Source: an uncultured Clostridia bacterium
GTDB lineage: Bacteria > Bacillota > Clostridia > Christensenellales > UBA1242
NCBI GenBank assembly: GCA_946612575.1
Contig: CAMOEU010000003.1
Coordinates: forward strand, 1 to 18,817
Length of the DNA stretch: 18,817 bases
Reading direction: 5' to 3'
Under the pieces are notes generated by a model, which was given only the letters and a program-made list of their open reading frames with translations, was not told the origin of the DNA and did not search any database. Both the position numbers and the translations under genes were made by a program. This document shows positions 1 through 6,841 of the stretch, one piece after another; the first letter of the stretch is position 1; every line of letters begins with the position of its first letter.

Positions 1-1
1 T

Positions 2-646
2 CAATCTGACAAATCACCACTTTTTGAATTGCCATATTCATACTTTGTTAAAGTCGAAAAAACAGAAGATTTTTTTTATAAATGTTCTTACAACGGTCTT
101 GAAGGATATGTCAAAAAAAATGAAGTTGTGCTTATGAATGGCACACCCTCAACACCTTATGTCGATTCTTATTTCAAAGTTTTTGTGACAAATTATCTCT
201 ATGAAGACCCAACACAAACAAGCACAATAAAAAACTCTCTTTCCACTTCTGACAAGCTTAAATATTTCGGAAAAATCAAAGGCCAACAAATTTCAAGCAC
301 TTCTAATCTTTGGTATTATTGCAGTCTAGAAAAAGATGGTCAAATTTTTTGGGGCTATGTTTTCAGTGGCATTTCCGACTATCTTATGCCCATACAAACA
401 AACAACGAAAGTTTTGAAAAAGTTGATGAATCTGTTCTATCATCTCCTGCATACAGCCAAGTGACAACACTCTCGACAAGGACAAAAATACTTCTTATTG
501 TTTCCATTGCTCTTCCAAGTGCAATCATTCTTTACTTTTTGATTAAACCAAGCAGAATTCAAATAACAAGATCCAAAAAGCAAATTAAATCTCAAAAGAA
601 AGTTAGACACGGAGATTATTATGAATTTGATGAAAATGATTTATAA
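2..646 (+). CDS. SH3-like, C-terminally membrane-anchored protein, 5' end cut off by the window
   Basis: The reading frame is open to the left edge, so the gene starts outside the window; a TTG at 29 is not a convincing start. The visible 214 residues contain the end of one SH3b-like beta module (a KCSYNGLEGYVKK stretch near 80-120) and a second such module at about 160-390 with a WYYCSLE...FWGYV core. A Ser/Thr-rich linker follows, then one hydrophobic segment at about 485-544 and a basic tail of roughly 30 residues rich in Lys and Arg. SH3-like modules of this kind usually bind peptidoglycan or other cell-wall ligands. The layout suggests an extracytoplasmic part held by a C-terminal membrane helix, with the basic tail in the cytoplasm. 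A signal peptide, if any, lies upstream. No enzyme motif is seen. The stop is one base from the stop of the convergent gene. SH3-like assignment is moderate; function is unknown. Confidence 0.6.
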   Translation, partial: QSDKSPLFELPYSYFVKVEKTEDFFYKCSYNGLEGYVKKNEVVLMNGTPSTPYVDSYFKVFVTNYLYEDPTQTSTIKNSLSTSDKLKYFGKIKGQQISSTSNLWYYCSLEKDGQIFWGYVFSGISDYLMPIQTNNESFEKVDESVLSSPAYSQVTTLSTRTKILLIVSIALPSAIILYFLIKPSRIQITRSKKQIKSQKKVRHGDYYEFDENDL

Positions 647-647
647 A

Positions 648-1172
648 TCACATTGAAGCAGCTTTTTCGATATATCCATTTGAAAGACAAATATCTTCCT
701 CCTTTTGTGCAAGCCTGCAAAAAACATTGTTTATCCACTTTTCATCTTTAAGAAGACTTGCCAGTTTGCTTTCACAATACCCTTTGAGTCTAAGAGTTTT
801 TGCAAATGAGATTTCTGCACTCTCAATTCTTCTAAAAACAGTCCTCACACTCAAATTTTCCCTTTGAGCAATCTCCTTAATTTTGAGACAATCAATATAT
901 TTCTCAATTAGCACAGCAGCATCCCTTTTAGACAATGTTTTCAAAATATCATCAATCAAAACTTTCAAATTGATAATCGTCACTTTTCTTTGTGACAAAT
1001 CAATAATTTTTTGTGAAATTGAAAGCACATTATTGTAATAATAATTTTGGTGTGACAAAAAGCCACTGGCAATCGCACTCCTTTTAACAATTTTGTCAAT
1101 TGCATTTGAAATCCTTTCAAGATATCTATAGACCGATAGAATTGTCCTTGTCCAAATAATTTCGTTGTTCAT
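648..1172 (-). CDS. Sigma-70 region 4-like helix-turn-helix protein
   Basis: This 174-residue protein is read from the ATG at 1172 rather than the longer frame from 1214, because an AGGAG site lies 8 bases before 1172 and the upstream promoter at 1201-1230 would truncate the longer form. Residues about 80-127 resemble region 4 of sigma factors: an LSKRDAAVLIEKY helix, then the HTH KIKEIAQRENLSVRTVFRRI at about 97-116. No region 2 with a -10 recognition helix is visible; the N-terminal 75 residues are helical without a recognisable family. It could be a sigma-like activator of the kind found in phages and in uncharacterised clostridial families, or a very divergent sigma factor. It stands alone, with its own promoter, downstream of a terminated operon and convergent with an SH3-like membrane protein. 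A functional link to that neighbour is possible but unproven. Confidence 0.65.
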   Translation of the reverse strand: MNNEIIWTRTILSVYRYLERISNAIDKIVKRSAIASGFLSHQNYYYNNVLSISQKIIDLSQRKVTIINLKVLIDDILKTLSKRDAAVLIEKYIDCLKIKEIAQRENLSVRTVFRRIESAEISFAKTLRLKGYCESKLASLLKDEKWINNVFCRLAQKEEDICLSNGYIEKAASM

Positions 1173-1200
1173 AACATACTCTCCTTTTAAAGTTAGCACG

Positions 1201-1230
1201 ATTATAAATAACAAAAATTTGTATAGTCAA
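1201..1230 (-). promoter_or_regulatory. Sigma-A-type promoter of the HTH gene
   Basis: On the minus strand there is a -35 TTGACT (1225-1230) and a perfect -10 TATAAT (1201-1206) separated by 18 bases. The AGGAG ribosome site and the ATG at 1172 follow at the expected distance. The spacer contains an ACAAA/TTTGT inverted repeat. Confidence 0.75.
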
Positions 1231-1336
1231 TTTTTTATGTCATATATTTTTGCAAAATTCTTCAATTTTTTTCAAAACAATCATTTTTATGCACATAAAA
1301 AGTGTCATAATGACTCAAATTAAATCAAAAAAATAA
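1231..1336. other. AT-rich upstream region with a small palindrome
   Basis: This non-coding stretch lies between the promoter of the HTH gene and the terminator of the upstream operon. It has no ORF or RNA that I can recognise. It contains the 11-bp near-perfect palindrome GTCATAATGAC at 1304-1314 and several T-runs. A regulator site is possible, but it is about 75 bases upstream of the -35 box. Confidence 0.3.
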
Positions 1337-1357
1337 AAGGGCAGATTAGTTGCCCTT
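1337..1357 (-). terminator. Intrinsic terminator of the rarA / acyltransferase-like operon
   Basis: On the minus strand a 7-bp stem AAGGGCA/TGCCCTT with a 7-base loop is followed by TTATTTTTTT. The loop contains the TAA stop of the upstream gene, so the terminator overlaps the 3' end of the coding sequence. Confidence 0.8.
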
Positions 1358-2338
1358 CTTTTTCTTCGAAACAAGTTTTGTCTTCTTAAGTCTTTCCTTC
1401 CTTTGCTGTCTTTTAAGTTTTCTTTCTTCGTTTTTTGCAATCTTTTTGTCGTGCTTTTGCTTTTTCTTGAGAGCTTTTTGATCAAGTTCTGGTTCAGGCA
1501 ATGCCGTCATAAGCAAATTTGGATCAGAAAGATAACTCATCAAAAGTCTCACACTCTTTCCATAATAAAGCCCGTCACAAACTCTTTCATCCAATGAAAG
1601 TCCAAGTTCCATTCTCTTTTCAACTGTCACAGCCCCTGATCTGTCAGAAACTGGCACATATTGCACTTTCCCAAGAGCACCAAAAATTGTTGTGTTTCCA
1701 AAGTTATACAAGTGGTGAAAAACTTTGTCAAGTTTGATTGATCTAAGGTCTGTCACAAACATACTTGTATGGAATGGGCTTGCATCAATAAGTTTTCTTG
1801 GCAAACAATTATGTTTATCCATTTTTGCAGCCACCCAAAGAGCAAATTTGAAAAGCCAATTTGGTAATTTACACAAAAAGTTTGCAGCTTTTGTTGTCTT
1901 GTGTAAATCTTCTTTTGATGGATTTGTAAATTTTGCAATTTCATCATCCACAATCTTCTTGACTTCTGGCAAACTCTCTCTGCCTGTGAAGTAAAATTTG
2001 AGTGTATCTTCCGCTCCATCATCAGTAAGTTTTTCCTTAACAGCCATAGAAACTGAAATGTAGTTTCTCTGGTATATGACACAATTGTTTATAAATCTGT
2101 TTGTTTTTGGTCTTTCATAGAGCATTCTCACTGCGGCAGCAATCAAAATCTCTGTGTAAGAATAATGCACACCATTTTTTGCCTTTTGTTCTAAAATAAA
2201 CTTGTCCAAATTTTCGCAAGAAATTGGTTGGTTGTAATAATTCACCGCATCAATTCTCATTGGCATAAAGTAAGGAGTTGCCTTCTCAATTATGTCCAAA
2301 TTTTTGACCTTCACACCATCACTTCTCTTTCCAAACAT
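1346..2338 (-). CDS. CAT/E2-fold acyltransferase-like protein lacking the catalytic histidine
   Basis: This 330-residue protein resembles the catalytic domain of 2-oxoacid dehydrogenase E2 enzymes and chloramphenicol acetyltransferases. Visible marks are RPKTNRFI (about 76-83), the FGNTTIFGALGK segment (about 213-224) and the C-terminal motif DERVCDG (250-256), matching the family's DHRVxDG. The His that normally acts as general base is Glu251. There is no lipoyl domain and no E1/E3-binding domain, and no E1 or E3 genes are nearby, so it is not part of a pyruvate dehydrogenase-type complex. Residues from about 288 to the end form a Lys/Arg-rich tail. The start is supported by AGGAG 6 bases upstream, overlapping the stop of rarA, so the two genes are one operon. 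It may be an altered acyltransferase or a non-catalytic binding protein; the substrate is unknown. Confidence 0.7.
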   Translation of the reverse strand: MFGKRSDGVKVKNLDIIEKATPYFMPMRIDAVNYYNQPISCENLDKFILEQKAKNGVHYSYTEILIAAAVRMLYERPKTNRFINNCVIYQRNYISVSMAVKEKLTDDGAEDTLKFYFTGRESLPEVKKIVDDEIAKFTNPSKEDLHKTTKAANFLCKLPNWLFKFALWVAAKMDKHNCLPRKLIDASPFHTSMFVTDLRSIKLDKVFHHLYNFGNTTIFGALGKVQYVPVSDRSGAVTVEKRMELGLSLDERVCDGLYYGKSVRLLMSYLSDPNLLMTALPEPELDQKALKKKQKHDKKIAKNEERKLKRQQRKERLKKTKLVSKKKKGN

Positions 2339-2347
2339 AACTTTCTC

Positions 2348-3637
2348 CTATTTCTTCTTAGGAACAAATCCATTCTTAGCAAATTTTTTCCTAATCAAAT
2401 TTTTTTCTCTCCCGTTTTCACTTGGAGTGTAATATATTTTGTCTTTCAAACTGTCAGGCATATATTGTTGTTTAACATAGCCACCATAGTCGTGCGGATA
2501 TTTATAACTTCCGTGCCCATCATTATTTGTGCTTGGATGATTTTTCAAATGATTTGGCACAATATCTTCCCTTTCGTTTTCAGCATCTTCCATTGCTTTG
2601 TTCATCGCAACAACAACACTGTTAGATTTCTCTGCTTCACAGATATATATTATTGCATGCGAAAGTGTTAAATAACACTCAGGTGCACCAAGTTTTTCAC
2701 AAGATGTGAGTGCACTTATTGCCAAAAGCAAAGCATTGCTGTCTGCCATTCCAACATCTTCGCTTGCATGAGCAATCATTCTTCTTGCAATAACTTCTGG
2801 CTGAATTCCTGATTTAATGAGTCTGAATGCATAATAAAGTGCTGCATCAGCATCAGAGCCCCTAAGTGATTTGCAAAAAGCAGACAAATAGTCATAATAC
2901 ATACTTTCATCAATCGAGAGCGGTCTTTTGTTTAAACATTCCGCAACAACTTGTTTGTCGATATGTATCTTTCTGTCCTTACCTACTGGAGTTGACAAAA
3001 CAGCAAGTTCTAGACTGTTTAATGCATTCCTAACATCACCATTACAGGCAAAAGCCAGATATTTTATTGCATCATCCTCGACAGCAGTTTTATACTCTCC
3101 AAGACCTTTTTCCTTGTCTGTAAGTGCTCTTTTCAAAACAATTTCAACATCCGCCTGAGAAACCTTCTTAAATTCAAACACACTGCATCTTGAAACAATA
3201 GCTCTTGTCATACTTGTGTATGGATTTTCCGTTGTGGAACCAATAAAGAAAATGCTTCCTTCTTCAATTGCTTGCAAAACACAATCGCTCTGGGCTTTGC
3301 TCCATCTGTGACATTCGTCCAAAAGCAAGTAAGTATCTGTCCCAAACATTTGTTTTTGAGATCTTGCTCTTTCTATCACCGCTTTTGCATCAGCAACACC
3401 ACTTGAAACCGCATTAAGTTTTTCAATGTTTGCATTAAGCATTTTTGCAATGATTCCCGCAAGAGTTGTTTTCCCAGTCCCAGGTGGACCATAAAAAATA
3501 CAACTCCCAACAGTGCCTGTTGAGATTGCACGATAAAGCAATTTGTTTTTCCCAACAATATGTTGTTGTCCAACAAATTCTTCCAAATTATTTGCTCGCA
3601 TTCTTTCAGCGAGTGGAATTCTTTGAGTCATACCCAT
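2348..3637 (-). CDS. rarA: Replication-associated recombination protein RarA/MgsA (AAA+ ATPase)
   Basis: This 429-residue clamp-loader-like AAA+ ATPase acts at stalled replication forks. The N-terminus carries the family's PLAERMR...FVGQQH block (residues 8-26). Walker A GPPGTGKTT is at 50-58, Walker B LLLDECH at 104-110, sensor 1 GSTTENPY at 133-140 and the arginine-finger SRC at 149-151. The C-terminal half matches the MgsA tetramerisation region, including IARRMIAHASEDVGMAD and the KNHP...YKYPHDYGG motif. Length is normal for the family. Either ATG at 3637 or ATG at 3631 could be the start; both keep the conserved N-terminus and neither has a Shine-Dalgarno site. A promoter lies only 11 bases upstream of 3637, so the mRNA is probably leaderless. 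The acyltransferase-like gene follows after 9 bases. Confidence 0.95.
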   Translation of the reverse strand: MGMTQRIPLAERMRANNLEEFVGQQHIVGKNKLLYRAISTGTVGSCIFYGPPGTGKTTLAGIIAKMLNANIEKLNAVSSGVADAKAVIERARSQKQMFGTDTYLLLDECHRWSKAQSDCVLQAIEEGSIFFIGSTTENPYTSMTRAIVSRCSVFEFKKVSQADVEIVLKRALTDKEKGLGEYKTAVEDDAIKYLAFACNGDVRNALNSLELAVLSTPVGKDRKIHIDKQVVAECLNKRPLSIDESMYYDYLSAFCKSLRGSDADAALYYAFRLIKSGIQPEVIARRMIAHASEDVGMADSNALLLAISALTSCEKLGAPECYLTLSHAIIYICEAEKSNSVVVAMNKAMEDAENEREDIVPNHLKNHPSTNNDGHGSYKYPHDYGGYVKQQYMPDSLKDKIYYTPSENGREKNLIRKKFAKNGFVPKKK

Positions 3638-3648
3638 AATATTTAAAT

Positions 3649-3677
3649 ATTATAGCAAAGATGAAATAATATTGCAA
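3649..3677 (-). promoter_or_regulatory. Promoter of rarA, almost abutting the start codon
   Basis: On the minus strand there is a -35 TTGCAA (3672-3677), a 17-base spacer and a -10 TATAAT (3649-3654). Only 11 bases separate the -10 box from the ATG at 3637, placing the expected transcription start about 4-5 bases before the codon. Confidence 0.65.
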
Positions 3678-3701
3678 ACAAAAACATTCAATGCAAATTT
3701 C

Positions 3702-4928
3702 TCATCCAAGTGAAAAAACAATTGGCTCAACTGTTTTGAGTGATTTTGTTGATAATGAATTCGTCCCCCAAAAGCAAGTTTTTCCAATCTTCAAAAATTT
3801 TTCATTCGATAAAACAATTGATATCTTTTTGTAAACACTCCCGTTGAATATAAAAATTTCTCTAACACCAAGTTGTGCAAAATTTGTGAACACAATTTTA
3901 TCCTTTCCTTTCAAAAACAATTTTCTGTATGTCTTATACTTTTCTTCCAAAGAAAAATTCCTTTCAAAATTGAGCCACCCAAGCCAAATCTTCATCGGCA
4001 TTGTTTTGTTTAAAAAATCATCAAACTCAAAATTTTTCGTTTTGACCATAATATCAAACTCAGAAAAGCACATTTTTTGCGATAAATCACAAAATTTTGA
4101 AACCGAATTCAAATTTTTAGGCAAAAATTTTTCATTACCAAAATTAAAGAAAGAATAAGCCATTTGCTTTCCTTTCAAATTGAGTGAATATTTTATGTTG
4201 ATGCAGCAATATTTCGAGTTTTCAAGCCCATTTACAGCAGAAAAATCAAATTTTGCAGCACCACAATTGAAGGAAAAATACATTTTTTCTTTTGTTATGA
4301 TATTTTCAATAAAAATGCATTTTTCAAGTCTTTTAAACAAATAATAGCCATTTTTTAGCGGAAAATTGAATTCGCATTCAATTTTTTTTGCAACTTTTGC
4401 AGTATTTATAAATTTGACAAAGACATTATTTCCATTTAAAACAAATTCTTTATATTCCACAAAGACATCATCAAAATTGTTTTTGCAGGTTAAAAAGAAG
4501 TTATCAAAACACGGATTCAAAATTTTATTGTTAACCCTAAAAAACTTATCTTGAAATTTGAGATTAAAATTTGAATACGAGCGATAATTTATGTTGAGTT
4601 TTTTTATATTTTCAAGAAGTCTTGATGACGAATATTTTGTTGTCACAAAAAAATTTTTAAGTTTTTTAAGTTTATTTTCTTTTATCTTGCCAAGACTTTT
4701 TTGAGAGAAAACAACATTGAAATCACATTCATTCTGAGCCATTTCAATTGCCTTGAGAAGGTTTTTATTTAATGCTTTATCAAAATGAAAAATTGGCAAA
4801 TTAAAATCAATCCCATTGTCCATAAGAATTTTTCTGTCAACAACATCATCATAAACTATTGGAGCATGAAACTTCACTCTGTTTATGATTTCTTGCTTTG
4901 CCTTTTTTATATACTCTTTCTTGTTCAT
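3702..4928 (-). CDS. Hypothetical protein, AT-rich, no recognised family
   Basis: This is a 408-residue protein if read from the ATG at 4928; a TTG at 4964 would add 12 residues but falls directly on the T-run of the RNase P terminator. Neither start has a visible Shine-Dalgarno site. The protein is rich in Phe, Asn, Lys and Ile and poor in Ala and Gly relative to neighbours, consistent with a lower-GC gene. The N-terminal 40 residues are helical and charged (MNKKEYIKKAKQEIINRV). The remainder looks mostly beta, with alternating hydrophobic and aromatic residues. No signal peptide, membrane helix, nucleotide-binding loop or metal motif is evident. It lies just downstream of rnpB and ends 25 bases before the rarA -35 box with no terminator. 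It has no obvious partner. The long intact frame argues for a real gene; I offer no function. Confidence 0.6.
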   Translation of the reverse strand: MNKKEYIKKAKQEIINRVKFHAPIVYDDVVDRKILMDNGIDFNLPIFHFDKALNKNLLKAIEMAQNECDFNVVFSQKSLGKIKENKLKKLKNFFVTTKYSSSRLLENIKKLNINYRSYSNFNLKFQDKFFRVNNKILNPCFDNFFLTCKNNFDDVFVEYKEFVLNGNNVFVKFINTAKVAKKIECEFNFPLKNGYYLFKRLEKCIFIENIITKEKMYFSFNCGAAKFDFSAVNGLENSKYCCINIKYSLNLKGKQMAYSFFNFGNEKFLPKNLNSVSKFCDLSQKMCFSEFDIMVKTKNFEFDDFLNKTMPMKIWLGWLNFERNFSLEEKYKTYRKLFLKGKDKIVFTNFAQLGVREIFIFNGSVYKKISIVLSNEKFLKIGKTCFWGTNSLSTKSLKTVEPIVFSLG

Positions 4929-4965
4929 AAAAAAACTATTGACAAAAACATTTTTTTTAGACAAT

Positions 4966-4991
4966 AAAAAAAGACTGCAATCAGTCTTTTT
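4966..4991 (-). terminator. Intrinsic terminator of rnpB
   Basis: On the minus strand AAAAAGACTG pairs with CAGTCTTTTT around an ATTG loop (10 bp) and is followed by further Ts. It starts directly after the P1 helix of the RNase P RNA. Confidence 0.85.
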
Positions 4992-5330
4992 GTCAGACAG
5001 TCTATAAGCCGAGTTCTGTTTTTGATGGTCATCTATCCAGACTTGTCGTCACCAACAAGTTCTAGCGATACTTTTGTTGGACGGGAAAGGACACCCAAAG
5101 TCCAAACTTAATCTTGCATCAAGTGGGGTTTACAGAGCAATGATTGTTGCCAATCATCCGGTAGGCTCTTACCCTACCTTTCCACCTTTACCCTTGCGGG
5201 AAGTCTATTTCTGTTGCACTATCCTTGGAGTCGCCTCCACCAGCCGTTAACTGGCACCTTTTCCTTTCGATGCTCGGACTTTCCTCTCTGTGCTTCTCAC
5301 GGGCACACAGCGACCATCTGGCTGTCTGAC
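4992..5330 (-). ncRNA. rnpB: RNase P RNA, bacterial type A
   Basis: This is the catalytic RNA that removes 5' leaders from pre-tRNAs. Read on the minus strand it opens with GTCAGACAG (5322-5330) and closes with CTGTCTGAC (4992-5000), a perfect 9-bp P1 helix that fixes both ends. Conserved blocks are GAGGAAAGTCC (5276-5286), the AAAGGTGGAAAGGTAG...GGTAAGAGC block typical of type A RNAs, and ACAGAACTCGGCTTA near the 3' end (within 5001-5019). Total length is about 339 nt, normal for the class. It is transcribed from its own promoter overlapping the end of the DAC-like gene and is followed at once by a strong terminator. Identification is secure; exact ends are inferred from P1. Confidence 0.96.
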
Positions 5331-5336
5331 CTTCAT

Positions 5337-5365
5337 ATGATATCACACAAAAGCCAAAAAATCAA
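5337..5365 (-). promoter_or_regulatory. Promoter of rnpB, overlapping the stop codon of the DAC-like gene
   Basis: On the minus strand there is a -35 TTGATT (5360-5365), a 17-base spacer and a -10 TATCAT (5337-5342). The -35 box contains the TGA stop of the upstream gene. The predicted start falls about 6-7 bases on, at the 5' end of the P1 helix. Confidence 0.65.
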
Positions 5366-6723
5366 CCTACATAGAAAATTTGTTTAACATCATTCTTTTT
5401 CTTGTCGTAAGTATAGCCAGCCATAATGCCGTCTTGCGAAACTTTTATCGCAACACCATATTTTGCCATTGTTTGAGTTGCAGCAAGTCTTCCACCGCCT
5501 TGACTTCCTGCACCAATCTTAACAATTGCACCCACAGCAATTATTGTGCCATCATAATCCACAATTGTCGCACCATCGACAGCAGTCATCTCTTCAATAA
5601 ACTTTCTGTCAAGTTCAAACAATTTCTTGCCGGCAATAATTTTTCTTAATGTCATAGATTTTATGCACTTATTATTGTTTAGAAAATCTTCATACCCAAC
5701 ACTAAACTTTTCGATAATTCCCTGGGCATTCCCAAGATTATAGAGTTTTCCAGCCTCTTCAAGTTCGATTTGTTTTTTCATATTGAAATGCTCTTCAGAA
5801 ATAATATCAGCTGGATCAATATGATTTAATGCTTCAAGTGTGTTGTCCTTGTTGATGTAAACAATGCAAGCTCCATTATATGCAAAAGAGCAGTCAAGTG
5901 CAGTTGTGTAAATTGACTTTCTGATTTGCTTTGCCGCATAAGAAACATTATTTTGCAAAAGTCTAATGATTTCTTCGTGAGAATAAACACACCAATTCCC
6001 GTTTCTCTTTGCAAAAACAAGTTGGTGAGCATAGAAAATCAATATATCTCCCTTTTGAGTAAGAATGATACCGATTCTCTTGTCATTGCAAATTCTTGAT
6101 GCCTTCTCAAACTTGTAAGGCGAAATTGTTGCGACAGATTTTGTTTGTTTTGCAGAAACATAACCAAGCATATAACCCTTGCTGTCAAATTCGATAAAAG
6201 AAGAAATTCCATCCGTAAAGAGTGCGGAGAAATCCTTGCTTAAAACATCACTATAACAAACCTTGTTTACTTCGTCAGAGTTTGTTGCAAGATTCACAAT
6301 AACACCAAGGTCAACAGTTTGTCCTTCATATGTCCTGTTTGCCCATTTCTCCATGCTGTGAACAATTCCCAAAACAGTCGAACTTGCTGACTCTGTTATG
6401 CTTTCAATAAGAGCTTTTTCAATTGCCAAATTGCAAAGTTTTCTGTAATATGTTTCATCCGCAATTCCAAATTTTGATATATCATCAATCTCTTTCAAGA
6501 TAAGTTTAATCAAGTTTACTTCCGAAACTTTAAATGCTTGTCCTCTTTTTAAGATGACTCTATAGTCATCCATTTTTGATGGCTTAAGCAAAATTGAGTT
6601 GCATTTTCCAAGTGCAACTTCCAAGTCTCTTTGTGAAGATTCAAGTTCTCCAGCAACATAAGAACCTGTGAATAGTGGGATAATCATATTGTTTACAAGG
6701 TCATAAAACTCAGATTTTGTCAT
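5362..6723 (-). CDS. Divergent DAC (di-adenylate cyclase-like) domain protein with N-terminal sensor-like region
   Basis: This 453-residue protein ends in a segment resembling the DAC domain that makes cyclic di-AMP. VDGATIVD (382-389) matches the DGA motif. GGGRLAATQTMAKYGVAIKV (409-428) aligns with the region that normally reads GTRHRAA...SDAxxIVVS, and QDGIMAGY resembles the end of the domain. The canonical RHR is GGR here, keeping only the second Arg (R412), and the DGA-to-motif spacing is about 5 residues shorter than in CdaA. The first 300 residues hold a helical part and a beta module (about 165-255; GIGIILTQKGDILIF-like pattern) of the kind described as sensors linked to DAC domains. 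There is no membrane segment. The start is firm: an AGGAGGT lies 5 bases before the ATG. It has its own regulated promoter. It may make a nucleotide signal, bind one, or be inactive. Family call is moderate; activity is unknown. Confidence 0.65.
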   Translation of the reverse strand: MTKSEFYDLVNNMIIPLFTGSYVAGELESSQRDLEVALGKCNSILLKPSKMDDYRVILKRGQAFKVSEVNLIKLILKEIDDISKFGIADETYYRKLCNLAIEKALIESITESASSTVLGIVHSMEKWANRTYEGQTVDLGVIVNLATNSDEVNKVCYSDVLSKDFSALFTDGISSFIEFDSKGYMLGYVSAKQTKSVATISPYKFEKASRICNDKRIGIILTQKGDILIFYAHQLVFAKRNGNWCVYSHEEIIRLLQNNVSYAAKQIRKSIYTTALDCSFAYNGACIVYINKDNTLEALNHIDPADIISEEHFNMKKQIELEEAGKLYNLGNAQGIIEKFSVGYEDFLNNNKCIKSMTLRKIIAGKKLFELDRKFIEEMTAVDGATIVDYDGTIIAVGAIVKIGAGSQGGGRLAATQTMAKYGVAIKVSQDGIMAGYTYDKKKNDVKQIFYVG

Positions 6724-6740
6724 ATCCCACCTCCTAAAAA

Positions 6741-6768
6741 ATATTCATTTTTATGAATATATATTCAT
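6741..6768. repeat. Three tandem 8-bp half-sites (operator-like) at the DAC-gene start of transcription
   Basis: ATATTCAT (6741-6748), ATGAATAT (6753-6760) and ATATTCAT (6761-6768) form an inverted repeat with a 4-base gap, followed by a gapless 16-bp perfect palindrome at 6753-6768. The outer units are a 14-bp direct repeat with a 20-bp period (6741-6754 and 6761-6774), about two helical turns. They lie between the -10 box and the ribosome site, where a bound protein would block transcription. In RNA the 6741-6760 part can form an AT-rich hairpin followed by Us. Confidence 0.6.
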
Positions 6769-6772
6769 TTTT

Positions 6773-6801
6773 ATCTTAGATTTAATTTTTAAAAGTGTCA
6801 A
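6773..6801 (-). promoter_or_regulatory. Sigma-A promoter of the DAC-like gene
   Basis: On the minus strand there is a consensus -35 TTGACA (6796-6801), a 17-base spacer and a -10 TAAGAT (6773-6778). The predicted start at about 6766 lies inside the half-site cluster, giving a leader of about 43 bases to the ATG. Confidence 0.75.
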
Positions 6802-6841
6802 GCAAAAAAACAAAATTTCCAAAAAAATTTTTATTTCGGTT

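Noticed and set aside
2228..2671. Plus-strand open frame antisense to rarA and the acyltransferase-like gene
   Set aside because: It crosses two well-supported minus-strand genes, is Ile/Phe-rich as expected from antisense reading and has no ribosome site.
4939..4944. TTGACA on the plus strand
   Set aside because: No -10 box at a suitable distance and no plus-strand gene downstream.
6724..6841. c-di-AMP riboswitch (ydaO type) upstream of the DAC-like gene
   Set aside because: The leader is only about 43 bases and none of the conserved ydaO blocks is present.
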